DNA of 55,315 nucleotides, taken from the NCBI GenBank assembly GCA_904394215.1, contig CAJFNF010000008.1:1-55315 (forward strand), read 5' to 3'. Below, one piece after another: positions 33,624-42,475 of this stretch. Both the position numbers and the translations under genes were made by a program. A model generated the notes under the pieces. The model ran no database searches, was not told the origin of the DNA, and worked only from the letters and a program-made list of their open reading frames with translations. The number at the start of each line of letters is the position of its first letter. The stretch's first letter is position 1. The stretch is from an uncultured Faecalibacterium sp. (GTDB lineage: Bacteria; Bacillota; Clostridia; Oscillospirales; Ruminococcaceae).

Positions 33624-35397
33624 CCCCCTTCTTTATCTGGCGGCCGCAGCCGGCATGGTGCTGGTGCTGGGGCTGTCCATCCAGGCGGCGGTCCTGCGGG
33701 GCCGGGAAAACGCCGGGACCGCAGACCAAAACAAGGCCCCCGTGTCCTCCCAGGCCGGGGAGGAGGAAACCGGGGAGACGGGCGGGTTCCAGATCGCCCA
33801 GACCCCCGGCATTGACGACGGCCTCCGGGAGGACAAGAACGTCTACAACCAGGACGACCCCGATTCCATCGTCTACTTCTATGTAACGGTGCGGTACGGC
33901 AGCGAGGCCCGGGGCACCAACCACACCCTGGACCAGGTGAACAACGCGGTCCGCTTTGAGGACGAAACCCATGTGGACACCGAGGTCTACGCCGACGCCC
34001 TGGTGCAGGTGGGGGACGAGATCGGCCCCCAGCCCGGCATGCTGGGCTACGGGGAGACCGAGAGCAACGCCACCATCCGGATCCGTGGCAACAGCTCCTC
34101 GCTGCTGCCCCAGAAATCCTATAAGCTGTCCCTGAACGACGAGGCCGGCCTGTGGCGGGGCCAGTCCAACATCGCCCTGAACAAGCACGCCTTTGATGCC
34201 ACCCGCATCCGCAACAAGCTGTACTTTGACCTGGCCAAAAACCTCAGCGACGTGCCCAGCATCCGCACCCAGTTTGTGCGGCTGTTTGTGAAGGATGAGA
34301 CCTCCGGCTCCACCCAGTTTGTGGACTACGGCCTGTACACCCAGGCGGAGGTGCCCACCAAGAAATACCTGTCCAACCACGGCCTGGACCGGGCGGGCTA
34401 TCTGTATAAGGCCATCAACTTCAACTTTGAAACCAACGACCTGATCAAGAACTATGACGACCCGGCCTTTGACGAAAAGGCCATGGAAACGGTGATCTCC
34501 TGCCGGGGCCGCCAGGACAACAGCCGGCTGATGGAGATGATCGCCGCCCTGAACGATACCTCCAACGACATCGACGACATCATCGACACCTATTTTGACC
34601 GGGACAACTACATGCAGTGGCTGGCCTTCAACCTGCTGATGGGCAACCGGGACACCACCATGCAGAACTACTTCCTCTACAGCCCCCTGAACGGCAGCAA
34701 GTTCTACTTCGTCCCCTGGGACGGCGACACCAGCCTGATGCGCACCGAGTACCAGATGGAGGGCGAGGAAGCCATCGCAGACTGGGAGTGGGGCATCGGC
34801 AACTACTGGGGGGTGCTGCTCCACCAGCGGTTCCTGCGCAAGGCAGGCAACCGGGCCGACCTGGAACAGGTGGTGGAAGAGATGCACGCCTGGCTGAACA
34901 AGGAGACGGTGGACCAGATGGCGGCGGGCTACTATGAGACGGTGGCCCCCTACATCTACAGCATGCCCGACTACCTGTACCTCCAGCACACCCGGTCGGA
35001 GGTGGAGTATATCCTCTCCAAGCTGGGGGACGAGGTGGAGGAAAACTACCGGAACTTCAAGGACAGCCTCACCGACCCCATGCCCTTCTGGCTGTATGCC
35101 GCCGAGGACGACGGCGCCAGCGTGACCCTCAACTGGGAGGCGGCCTACGACTTTGAGGGCCTGCCCTTCACCTACCGCATCCTGGTCAGCCGCTACCCGG
35201 ATATGCGCAGTCCCCTGGTGGACCAGGCAGGGCTGGTGACCACCAGCCTGACGGTGCCCAGGTCGGCCCTGGGGTCGGGGGAATTTTACTGGAAAGTGGT
35301 GGCCACCCGGTCGGACGGCGTCACGGTGGATCCCATGAACCAAACCATCGTCAACGATGAGAGCTATCCGGGCATTTACAACTTTGACCTGCCCTGA
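33610..35397 (+). CDS. CotH-family kinase-like surface protein
   Basis: The protein has 595 residues. It has a signal/anchor helix (LLYLAAAAGMVLVLGLSI), a Ser/Glu-rich spacer, then the CotH domain: IRIRGNSSSLLPQKSYKLSL, LMGNRDTTMQNYF and FVPWDGDTSL, with Asp residues of the atypical protein-kinase-like site. The C-terminal ~95 residues read as a fibronectin type III domain (SVTLNWEAAYDFEG, then GEFYWKVVATRSDG). CotH proteins phosphorylate surface proteins in spores; in vegetative exopolysaccharide loci the role is open. AGGAGG precedes ATG 33610. It forms a module with the VTC and DUF4956 genes. Confidence 0.85.
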   Translation: MRHNNPLLYLAAAAGMVLVLGLSIQAAVLRGRENAGTADQNKAPVSSQAGEEETGETGGFQIAQTPGIDDGLREDKNVYNQDDPDSIVYFYVTVRYGSEARGTNHTLDQVNNAVRFEDETHVDTEVYADALVQVGDEIGPQPGMLGYGETESNATIRIRGNSSSLLPQKSYKLSLNDEAGLWRGQSNIALNKHAFDATRIRNKLYFDLAKNLSDVPSIRTQFVRLFVKDETSGSTQFVDYGLYTQAEVPTKKYLSNHGLDRAGYLYKAINFNFETNDLIKNYDDPAFDEKAMETVISCRGRQDNSRLMEMIAALNDTSNDIDDIIDTYFDRDNYMQWLAFNLLMGNRDTTMQNYFLYSPLNGSKFYFVPWDGDTSLMRTEYQMEGEEAIADWEWGIGNYWGVLLHQRFLRKAGNRADLEQVVEEMHAWLNKETVDQMAAGYYETVAPYIYSMPDYLYLQHTRSEVEYILSKLGDEVEENYRNFKDSLTDPMPFWLYAAEDDGASVTLNWEAAYDFEGLPFTYRILVSRYPDMRSPLVDQAGLVTTSLTVPRSALGSGEFYWKVVATRSDGVTVDPMNQTIVNDESYPGIYNFDLP

Positions 35398-35414
35398 AGA
35401 AAGAAGGGAAGAGC

Positions 35415-36113
35415 ATGCTGCCCAAAAGGACGTACCGCTATGAGCAGAAGTATCTGATCACCGGCCCCCAATACCAGGAGCTGCGGCCGGTGGTGGCGGC
35501 GCTGCTGCGCCCCGACCCCAACGCCGGGCCCGATGGCACCTACATGATCCGCAGCCTGTACTTTGACGATGTGTACCGCACCGCCTACCAGGAAAAGCAG
35601 AACGGCATCTATGCCCGCAAGAAGTACCGGGTACGAGTGTACAACTGCCGGGACAGCCAGATCCATCTGGAGTGCAAGTACAAGCAGGGGTCCTATATTT
35701 CCAAGGAATCCCTGTCCCTGACCCGCCCGGAATACCAGCAGCTGGCGGGGGGTGACTGCCGCTTCCTGCTGGGAAAGGACAGCCAGATGGGCAGAGAGTT
35801 CTGCGCCGACACCCTGAGCCGGCTGCTGCGGCCGGACGTCATCGTGGACTACGAGCGGGAGCCTTATGTGATGGAGGCCGGCACCGTGCGGGTGACCTTT
35901 GACCGGGATGTGCGGGCGGCCCGCCCGGGGCAGGATCTGTTTGACCCCGGCATCCCCTCCTACGGGGTGCTGGAGCCGGGCCGGATGATCATGGAGATCA
36001 AGTTCACCGGCTACCTGCCCGAGCAGGTGCGCCGGATCTTCCGCCTGCGGGACCTGCCCCAGACCTCGGCCTCCAAGTTCTGCCTGTGTGCCGACCGCAT
36101 CCGCCAAATCTGA
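35415..36113 (+). CDS. VTC-domain protein (polyphosphate polymerase-like)
   Basis: The protein has 232 residues. The VTC/CYTH tunnel signature is spread along it: YRYEQKYLITG, KKYRVRVYN, HLECKYKQG, VIVDYEREPYVM, VRVTFDRDVRA, MIMEIKFTGY and SASKFCLC. In eukaryotic VTC4 this fold makes polyphosphate from ATP; bacterial homologues beside CotH and DUF4956 are uncharacterised. There is no signal or membrane helix, so it acts in the cytosol, perhaps with the next membrane protein. Confidence 0.85.
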   Translation: MLPKRTYRYEQKYLITGPQYQELRPVVAALLRPDPNAGPDGTYMIRSLYFDDVYRTAYQEKQNGIYARKKYRVRVYNCRDSQIHLECKYKQGSYISKESLSLTRPEYQQLAGGDCRFLLGKDSQMGREFCADTLSRLLRPDVIVDYEREPYVMEAGTVRVTFDRDVRAARPGQDLFDPGIPSYGVLEPGRMIMEIKFTGYLPEQVRRIFRLRDLPQTSASKFCLCADRIRQI

Positions 36114-36139
36114 ATTCCATTGTGTGAGGAGTATCAATC

Positions 36140-36829
36140 ATGACAGAAACGACCAAAATCACCTTTGGGGATATGTTCCGCAAGTCCTTTCTGAACCTGT
36201 TCCCCGAGACCGTGGACCCCTGGAGCCTGATCACCATCCTGGCGGTGTCCCTGCTGCTGGGTCTGGGGATTTTCCTGGTGTACCGCCGCTGCTTCATCGG
36301 GGTGGTGTATGACCATTCCTTCAACGTTTCCCTGGTGGTCATGACCATCCTGACGGCGGTGATCATCGTCACCATCAGCTCCAACGTGATGCTGTCCCTG
36401 GGCATGGTGGGCGCTCTGAGCATTGTCCGTTACCGCACGGCGGTGAAAAGCCCCATGGACCTGATGTTCCTGTTCTGGGCCATCACCACCGGCATCGCGG
36501 TGGGCGCCGCCTACTATTACATTGCGGTGCTGGCCTTCCTGTTTGTGGCGGTGACCTTCGGGGTGCTGCGGGGCCTGCGGTCGGCCGACAATACCTATAT
36601 GCTGATCCTGCATTACGACCCCGCCACCTACGCCGACGAGGAGATGCGCCGTCAGCTGAAGGGCTGCAAGAGCCGGGTCCGCTCCAAGGTGCTGCGGGGC
36701 GGCACCGCAGAACTGACCATGGAGGTTATTATGAAAAACGAAAACACCAATCTGGCCGATCTGATCTCGGCGGTGGAAGGGGTGCAGGACGTGACCCTGG
36801 TCCAGTACCGGGGCACCTATGAGACCTAA
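36140..36829 (+). CDS. DUF4956 membrane protein
   Basis: The protein has 229 residues. About four membrane helices (LITILAVSLLLGLGIFLVY, VVMTILTAVIIVTIS, then two after MVGALSIVRYRTAVKSP) are followed by a cytosolic part of about 80 residues. LSIVRYRTAVKSPMDLMFLF is the conserved core of the family. It regularly neighbours VTC and CotH genes, so a membrane partner for the VTC product is likely. Its end overlaps the next gene by 11 bases. Confidence 0.85.
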   Translation: MTETTKITFGDMFRKSFLNLFPETVDPWSLITILAVSLLLGLGIFLVYRRCFIGVVYDHSFNVSLVVMTILTAVIIVTISSNVMLSLGMVGALSIVRYRTAVKSPMDLMFLFWAITTGIAVGAAYYYIAVLAFLFVAVTFGVLRGLRSADNTYMLILHYDPATYADEEMRRQLKGCKSRVRSKVLRGGTAELTMEVIMKNENTNLADLISAVEGVQDVTLVQYRGTYET

Positions 36830-38198
36830 GTGCTGGCTGCTGGCGGCAGCGGTGGCCCTGTGCTGCACCGCCTGCGGCGGCGTCTACCGCCAGACCTTCA
36901 CCCTGGCCCCCGCCGAAAAGCCGGTGTCCAACCCCCTGAAGGGCTGGGCCCCCTGGTGCGGCAACGAGACGGAGGATTTCCCCTCCACCCTGGCCTATGT
37001 GCCCCTGTCCTGGCGGGAGCTGGAACCGGAAGAGGGGGAATATGCCTTTGACCAGGCGGAGCAGGACCACCAGATGGACCGGCTGCGGAGCCAGGGGGTG
37101 CGGTTTGTGCTGCGGGTCACCTGTGACGTGCCGGGGGAGGAAGAGCACCTGGACATCCCCGACTGGCTGTATGAGGCGGCGGGGGGCAGCTGGTACGACG
37201 GGGACTATGGCAAAGGCTTTTCCCCCAACTACCAGAGCCCGGCCTTTCTGGAGGCCCACGGCCGCCTGATGGAGGCCCTGGGCCGGCGGTACGACGGGGA
37301 CCCGGCCATCGCCTATATCGAGCTGGGCAGCCTGGGCCACTGGGGGGAATGGCACGTGGACACCTCGGCAGGGATCCGGCCCTTCCCGAAACAGGCGGTC
37401 ACCGACCGCTATGTGGAGCAGTACCTGGCGGCCTTCCCCCACAAAAAGCTGCTGCTGCGGCGCCCCTACGCCATCGGCGGGGCGGCGGGCCTGGGGCTGT
37501 ACAACGACTCCTTCGGGCAGTCCGGCTCCCACGACCAGTGGCTGGACTGGATCGACGACGGCTACCTTTCCAGCCAGAACGGCGAGGCGCTGGACGGCAT
37601 GCCGGATTTCTGGCAGCAGGGGCCCTCGGGCGGGGAATTTGCCACCGACCGGGACCTGTGGGACTATGTGCTGGAAGACTATGATGCGGTGCTGGACTAT
37701 ATCCGCAGCAGCCACACCAGCTGGATCGGCCCCCGGGGCTTTGGCAGCGCCCGCTTGGAGGACCTGGACCCGGACCAGCGGGCCCTGGCCGCCGGCCGGG
37801 TCAACGCCCTGAGCCAGGAGATGGGGTATACCTTCGCCGTCACACGGGTGGAGGTGAGCCAGCGCAAAGCCGACCCCGACCTGCAGGTCACCCTGCGGGT
37901 GGAAAACCTGGGGGCGGCGCCCATCTATGAAAACTGGCCCCTGTGCCTGGAGCTGGTGGATGGGGCGGGCCAGGCGGCGGGCCGGTATGTGGCGGACGGG
38001 CAGGTCACCGGGTGGCTGCCGGGCACCAGCACCTTCCGCTGTACCCTGGCAGGCAGCGGCCGGCTGCCGCCGGGGACTTATGAGCTGCGGCTGGGGATCC
38101 TGGACCCCCTCACCGGCGCGCCGGGCATCCGCCTGGCCAACGACGGGGAGGTGGAGCCCTGCCTGTACCGGCTGGCCTCCTTTGAAAAGAAATACTGA
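36819..38198 (+). CDS. DUF4874/DUF4832 lipoprotein, TIM-barrel hydrolase-like
   Basis: The protein has 459 residues. The signal ends in a lipobox-like ALCCTACGG. NPLKGWAPWCG and LPLSWRELEP-like text (YVPLSWRELEPEEGEYAF) open a beta/alpha barrel of the DUF4874/DUF4832 pair, with IAYIELGSLGHWGEW as a possible catalytic strand. The last ~110 residues are an Ig-like beta domain (VTLRVENLGAAPIYENWPL). It closes the Pel operon and may trim the polymer in place of the PelA hydrolase. That role is inferred. Confidence 0.75.
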   Translation: MRPKCWLLAAAVALCCTACGGVYRQTFTLAPAEKPVSNPLKGWAPWCGNETEDFPSTLAYVPLSWRELEPEEGEYAFDQAEQDHQMDRLRSQGVRFVLRVTCDVPGEEEHLDIPDWLYEAAGGSWYDGDYGKGFSPNYQSPAFLEAHGRLMEALGRRYDGDPAIAYIELGSLGHWGEWHVDTSAGIRPFPKQAVTDRYVEQYLAAFPHKKLLLRRPYAIGGAAGLGLYNDSFGQSGSHDQWLDWIDDGYLSSQNGEALDGMPDFWQQGPSGGEFATDRDLWDYVLEDYDAVLDYIRSSHTSWIGPRGFGSARLEDLDPDQRALAAGRVNALSQEMGYTFAVTRVEVSQRKADPDLQVTLRVENLGAAPIYENWPLCLELVDGAGQAAGRYVADGQVTGWLPGTSTFRCTLAGSGRLPPGTYELRLGILDPLTGAPGIRLANDGEVEPCLYRLASFEKKY

Positions 38199-38203
38199 CC
38201 CGG

Positions 38204-38238
38204 GCGGCCCTGCGCAAAAGCGGGGCCGCTTTTTGTTT
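38204..38238 (+). terminator. Terminator of the Pel operon
   Basis: GCGGCCC pairs with GGGCCGC around TGCGCAAAAGCG and is followed by TTTTTGTTTT. Confidence 0.9.
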
Positions 38239-38361
38239 TGGGCCCGGCGGGGCGGGACGGTGCATACCAGACGGCCCTGCAATGCTTGTTTAAACCGGCA
38301 TACAGCACAATAAAATATGCTGTAATTTGTGTACAACGCTCAAACGTCGGGGAAAGTTTGA

Positions 38362-38397
38362 CAATATCTTGAAGATATTGTGATGATTTGGTATAAT
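38362..38397 (+). promoter_or_regulatory. Promoter with perfect 19-base palindrome
   Basis: TTGAAG (38369-38374) and TATAAT (38392-38397, with TGG in front) are 17 bases apart. CAATATCTTGAAGATATTG (38362-38380) is a perfect dyad around one base and covers the -35. A repressor bound there would block the promoter of the FMN/FAD reductase gene. No regulator gene is adjacent. Confidence 0.75.
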
Positions 38398-38481
38398 GCC
38401 CCCGTACGTTCGACATCTAACAAACGATTGGATGCCGAAGTCCTACAGCGTGTGAAGAAAAAGAGGAAAGGAATAACATCG

Positions 38482-40653
38482 ATGAAACTGAACAAACGGG
38501 GAATGGTTGCCCTGGTGCTGGCCGGCGCGATGGTGCTGTCCAGCTGCGGCGGCCAGAAGGCCGCATCGTCCAGTGCAGGGGGCAAGTACACTGCCGGCAC
38601 CTACACGGGCGAGGGCCAGGGCTACGGCGGCACCGTGACCGTCACCATCACCACCGACGACTCCTCCATTCTGGAGGTCACCGCCACCGGCGACCAGGAG
38701 ACCCCCACCGTGGGCGGCGCTGCCCTGGATGAGCTGGCCAGCCAGGTTCTGGACGCCCAGAGCGCCGAGATCGACGGCGTTTCGGGGGCCACCGGCACTT
38801 CCAACGGCGTGCGGGCCGCTGCCCAGGCCGCCATTGACGCCGCCATGGGCGTTGCTGCCTCCGGGACCGGCGAAAAGGCTGTGGTGCCCGACGGCACCTA
38901 CACCGGCAAGGCGCCTTCCTTCGGCGTCATGGGCGAGATGGAGCTGTCGGTGACCTTTGCCGACAACAAGATCACCTAGATCGAGACGGTGAACGCCGGC
39001 TCGGCCACCCAGGCAGATGAGGACGAGTACAGCCCCATCTACGCCACCGTGGAGGAAAACCTCTACCCCCGCATCATTGAGAGCCAGTCCCTGGCTGTGG
39101 ACAGCATTTCGGGCGCCACCGTGTCCAGCAATGCGGCCAAGACCATCCTGGCCAACATCATCGACGAAAACGGCGGCGACTCTTCCCAGTGGTACACCCC
39201 CATCGAGAAGAATGACGACGTGGTGGTCCTGGAGGACTATGACGTGATCGTGGTGGGCCTGGGCGCCTCCGGCGTGGCCAGCTACCTGAGCGCCGCAGAG
39301 AACGGCGCCACCGTCTTCGGCATCGAGACCGCAGCCAAGATCGGCGGCAACGGCACCAACACCGCCGGCCCCCTGGGCGTCAACCCCGAAAAGCAGGTGG
39401 CGGCCAACGGCGGCGAGAACTTTGTGGACCCCGACGAGCTGTTTGACGCCTGGATGGAGTACACCGAAAACGACGCCAAGCCCGAGCTGGTGCGGCTGTT
39501 CATCGACGAGTCCGGCAAGACCTTCTCCTGGCTGGAGGACAACTACGACTTTGCCTTCCTGCCCGACATGATGTCCTTCTATGATTCCCACGGCTGGAAG
39601 CTGTGGACCATGTACTACGACTCCACCATGACCTCCAAGGACCTGGCCTACACCAACTCGATGGAGAAGGCCAAGGCCATGAACGAGAAGAACGACTACA
39701 TGACCGAGCTCACCGCCACCGAGCTGATGGTGGACGACACCGGCAAGGTGATCGGCGTCAAGGCCGAGTACTACGACGGCACCACCTATGAGATCTACGG
39801 TGATTCTGTGATCCTGGCCACCGGCGGCTTCATCGGCGACGCCGAGATGAGCGCCAAGTACACCGGCTCGGTGTGGCACACCAAGGCCATGACCCAGTGC
39901 GACGGCTTCACCATCCGGGAAGGCCTGAAGCTGGACGGCGCCCTGTACAACCCCGACGTGGCCCCCGAGGACCACATCGCCCAGCTGGATACCATCATCC
40001 GCTCGGACGACTACAGCTACAACGACAAGAGCCTGCTGACCTCCCTGGTGCTGGATCTGAACTACCAGATGATCGACAGCGAGGGCAACAGCTTTGACGG
40101 CAACTACAACGGCCTGGGCCTGGCCTTCAACGCCTGGGAAGCCGGCGCCAACTACTACGTCCTGATCAACGAGGAGGAGTACAACTCCATCAAGGAAAAC
40201 GGCCTGATCTCCTTCAATGCCCCCATGTTCTTCAACCAGGGCGGCACCTATGAGGAGGGCACTCCCGTGGAGAACCTGGACGACATCATGGCCATGGGCG
40301 AGAAGTACAACGACGTCATCATCGCCGACTCCCTGGAAGACCTGGAGGACAAGCTGGGCTTTGACATCAATCTGGAGGACGTCCACGGCCAGACCGAGGG
40401 CAAGATCTACTGCATCGTCGGCGCCGCCTATGTCTACTCCACCTGCGGCGGCCTGGACATCGACACCAACATGAACCTGCTGACCACCGACGGCACCCCC
40501 GTGGAGAATGTCTACGTGGTGGGCAACGATTCTCTGGGCGTCCTGAATGAGTCCAACAAGGCATACGTCACCTACGGCGGCGCTGCCCAGGGCTGGGCTC
40601 TGACCTCCGGCCGTCTGGCAGGCGCCAACGCTGCCGCCAAGTACGCCGGCTGA
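38482..40653 (+). pseudogene. FMN/FAD reductase lipoprotein interrupted by an amber codon
   Basis: One continuous frame of 2172 bases is broken only by TAG at 38977-38979 (codon 166). The product begins with a lipoprotein signal (GAMVLSSCGG). It has two FMN-binding domains, each with its SGAT site (DGVSGATGTSNG and DSISGATVSSNA), then an FAD-binding domain (DVIVVGLGASGVASYL) to the end. The stop lies inside the second FMN domain. The GTG codon at 38989 has no ribosome binding site, so restart is unlikely. TAG is used as a normal stop in this window (pelF), which argues against recoding. The gene is a recent nonsense mutant, or one base is wrong. Intact, it would be a surface reductase with an extra FMN for electron entry. 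Confidence 0.85.
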
Positions 40654-40686
40654 TCCGCCCTGATCCATATCCATCTCTGTCAGCAA

Positions 40687-40728
40687 GGGACTGCTGCCAC
40701 CCCGCCGGGGGGCAGCAGCCCCTTTTTT
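40687..40728 (+). terminator. Terminator of the third reductase
   Basis: GGGACTGCTGCC pairs with GGCAGCAGCCCC around a GC-rich loop and is followed by TTTTTT. Confidence 0.9.
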
Positions 40729-40756
40729 GTTTTGGGCCCGGCGGGGGAAAGATCTC

Positions 40757-40785
40757 TTGCCAAACGGCAGCGGGTTTGCTATACT
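40757..40785 (+). promoter_or_regulatory. Promoter of the cobalamin-riboswitch operon
   Basis: TTGCCA (40757-40762) and TATACT (40780-40785) are 17 bases apart, with TGC giving an extended -10. The riboswitch begins about 20 bases after the predicted start. Confidence 0.75.
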
Positions 40786-40810
40786 GGGGGCAATTGCATC
40801 AAACATGGAC

Positions 40811-40990
40811 GGTGCTCCTGCATGCCGGGCATCCCGGCAGGGCAGGGGGTAAAAGGGAAACAGGTGAAAATCCTGTGCGATCTCGTCACTGTGATGGGGG
40901 AAAAGCCTGCCAGGCGCAAAGGCGCAGCCACTGGGCAACCGGGAAGGCGGCAGGCTTTGGGGATCCCGCAGCCAGGAAACCTGCCGGCCA
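40811..40990 (+). ncRNA. Cobalamin riboswitch
   Basis: The conserved blocks are in order: GGTAAAAGGGAAACAGGTG (about 40848-40866), AATCCTGTGCGATCTCGTCA with CACTGTGAT, GCCACTGGGCAACCGGGAAG (from 40927) and GCAGCCAGGAAACCTGCC (40968-40985). These are the adenosylcobalamin-riboswitch core and B12 box. It controls the chelatase, NEAT-like and ABC transporter genes and turns them off when cobalamin is abundant. Confidence 0.93.
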
Positions 40991-41042
40991 TGGGTACAGG
41001 GGGCGCACACGTCCCGGATCACGAGGAATTGATCGTACCGAA

Positions 41043-41118
41043 GGCAGCTGCACCGGCGGCTTTTTTTGGCTGCCCCCTATGCCTGAAGAGCCTTTCCTCC
41101 CGCAGGAAAGGCTTTTTT
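41043..41118 (+). terminator. Riboswitch expression platform with terminator
   Basis: AGCCTTTCCT and AGGAAAGGCT (41089-41113) form a 10-bp stem followed by six T. A weaker hairpin with seven T lies just upstream (GGCAGC from 41043 to GGCTGCC). Ligand binding should favour this terminator. The stretch 41119-41248 holds only the leader with AAGGAGG. Confidence 0.8.
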
Positions 41119-41248
41119 GCTGGGGGCATGCCGGGCTGTTTTCCCCCGGGGCAGCTGCCAGGGCGCCCGGCCTTTGGGCCGGGTGTGTGTTTCCTGTGCC
41201 ATTTTGCCGGGAGGCCCTGCCTCCCCCAGCCAACAAGGAGGAAGCACC

Positions 41249-42448
41249 ATGAAACGAACCACCGCCCTCATCACCTCGGCGGCGCTGCTGGCGGCGCTGC
41301 TGGCCGGCTGCGGCCAGACGGCCCCCGCCGGCTCTGCTTCCGCCCCGGCCTCGTCGGCGGCCTCGGGCCAGACCGACCCCGACCAGGCAGCCGCAGACCA
41401 GGCGGCAGCCCTGATTGACGCCATCTATGTGCAGCAGCGCACCGATGACACCGACGCCCGGTGCGCCGCCGCCAAAGCCGCATGGGATGCCCTCACCGAC
41501 ACCCAGAAAGCCCTGGTGCAGGGCAAAAACGCCAGCCCCGATTACTTCGGGCTGGACACCGGCGACGCCTCTCAGGATGACCCCCGGAACGCCGACGGCA
41601 TCGGGGAAAAGGAAATCCTGGTGGTGAGCTTTGGCACCTCCTACAACAACAGCCGGACCCAGGACATCCAGGGCATTGAAGAGGCCCTGGAACAGGCCTA
41701 CCCCGGCTGGTCGGTGCGCCGGGCCTTCACCGCCCAGATCATCATCAACCACGTTCAGGCCCGGGACGGGGAAGTCATCGACAACATGGAGCAAGCCCTG
41801 GAACGGGCTGCGGCCAACGGGGTGAAACAGCTGGTGGTCCAGCCCACCCACCTGATGCACGGGTCGGAGTATGACGAGATGATGGACGCCGTCGAGGCTT
41901 ACCGCAGCCGGTTTGAGTCGGTGGCGGTGGCCGAGCCCCTGCTGGGGGAGGTGGGCAGCGATGCCACCGTCATCAACCCCGACAAGGCGGCGGTGGCCCG
42001 GGCCATCACCGCAGCCGCCCTGGCGGATGCCGGTTATGACAGCCTGGAATCCGCCGCCGCCGACGGCACCGCCTTTGTGTTCCTGGGCCACGGCACCGCC
42101 CATGTGGCCAAGGTCAGCTACAGCCAGATGCAGACCCAGCTGGACACCCTGGGCTATGACAACGCCTGGATCGGCACGGTGGAGGGCAAGCCGGAGGACA
42201 CCGCCGCCCAGGCGGTGATCGACGCCGTCAAGGCCGCCGGCTATACCAAAGTGGTGCTGCGGCCCCTGATGGTGGTGGCCGGCGACCATGCCCATAATGA
42301 TATGGCCGGGGAGGACCCGGAGTCCTGGAAGAGCCTGTTCACCGCGGCGGGCCTGGAAGTGGACGTGCAGATTGCGGGCCTGGGGAGCGTCCCCGCGGTG
42401 CAGCAGCTGTATGTGGACCACACCGGCGAAGCCATGGCATCTTTGTAA
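41249..42448 (+). CDS. Surface lipoprotein with CbiK-type chelatase domain
   Basis: The protein has 399 residues. The lipobox is LLAGCGQ, followed by an Ala/Ser-rich spacer and a small helical segment with DPDQAAADQAAALIDAIYVQ. From about residue 130 it is a sirohydrochlorin cobaltochelatase/CbiK fold: ILVVSFGTSYNNSRTQDI, VVQPTHLMHGSEYDEM, FVFLGHGTAHVAKVSY and VVAGDHAHNDMAGEDP, which keeps both metal-site histidines. CbiK normally works in the cytosol in anaerobic B12 synthesis; a surface-anchored form recalls the periplasmic CbiK of sulfate reducers. Under a B12 riboswitch and beside a BtuFCD-type transporter, it may load or strip metal on captured tetrapyrroles (inference). Confidence 0.85.
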   Translation: MKRTTALITSAALLAALLAGCGQTAPAGSASAPASSAASGQTDPDQAAADQAAALIDAIYVQQRTDDTDARCAAAKAAWDALTDTQKALVQGKNASPDYFGLDTGDASQDDPRNADGIGEKEILVVSFGTSYNNSRTQDIQGIEEALEQAYPGWSVRRAFTAQIIINHVQARDGEVIDNMEQALERAAANGVKQLVVQPTHLMHGSEYDEMMDAVEAYRSRFESVAVAEPLLGEVGSDATVINPDKAAVARAITAAALADAGYDSLESAAADGTAFVFLGHGTAHVAKVSYSQMQTQLDTLGYDNAWIGTVEGKPEDTAAQAVIDAVKAAGYTKVVLRPLMVVAGDHAHNDMAGEDPESWKSLFTAAGLEVDVQIAGLGSVPAVQQLYVDHTGEAMASL

Positions 42449-42475
42449 CATAAAAATATAGAAGGAGAACCACCT

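Noticed and set aside
38989-40653. Independent gene starting at GTG 38989
   Set aside because: No ribosome binding site, and the protein would begin in the middle of an FMN-binding domain. It is better read as the rest of the amber-interrupted gene.
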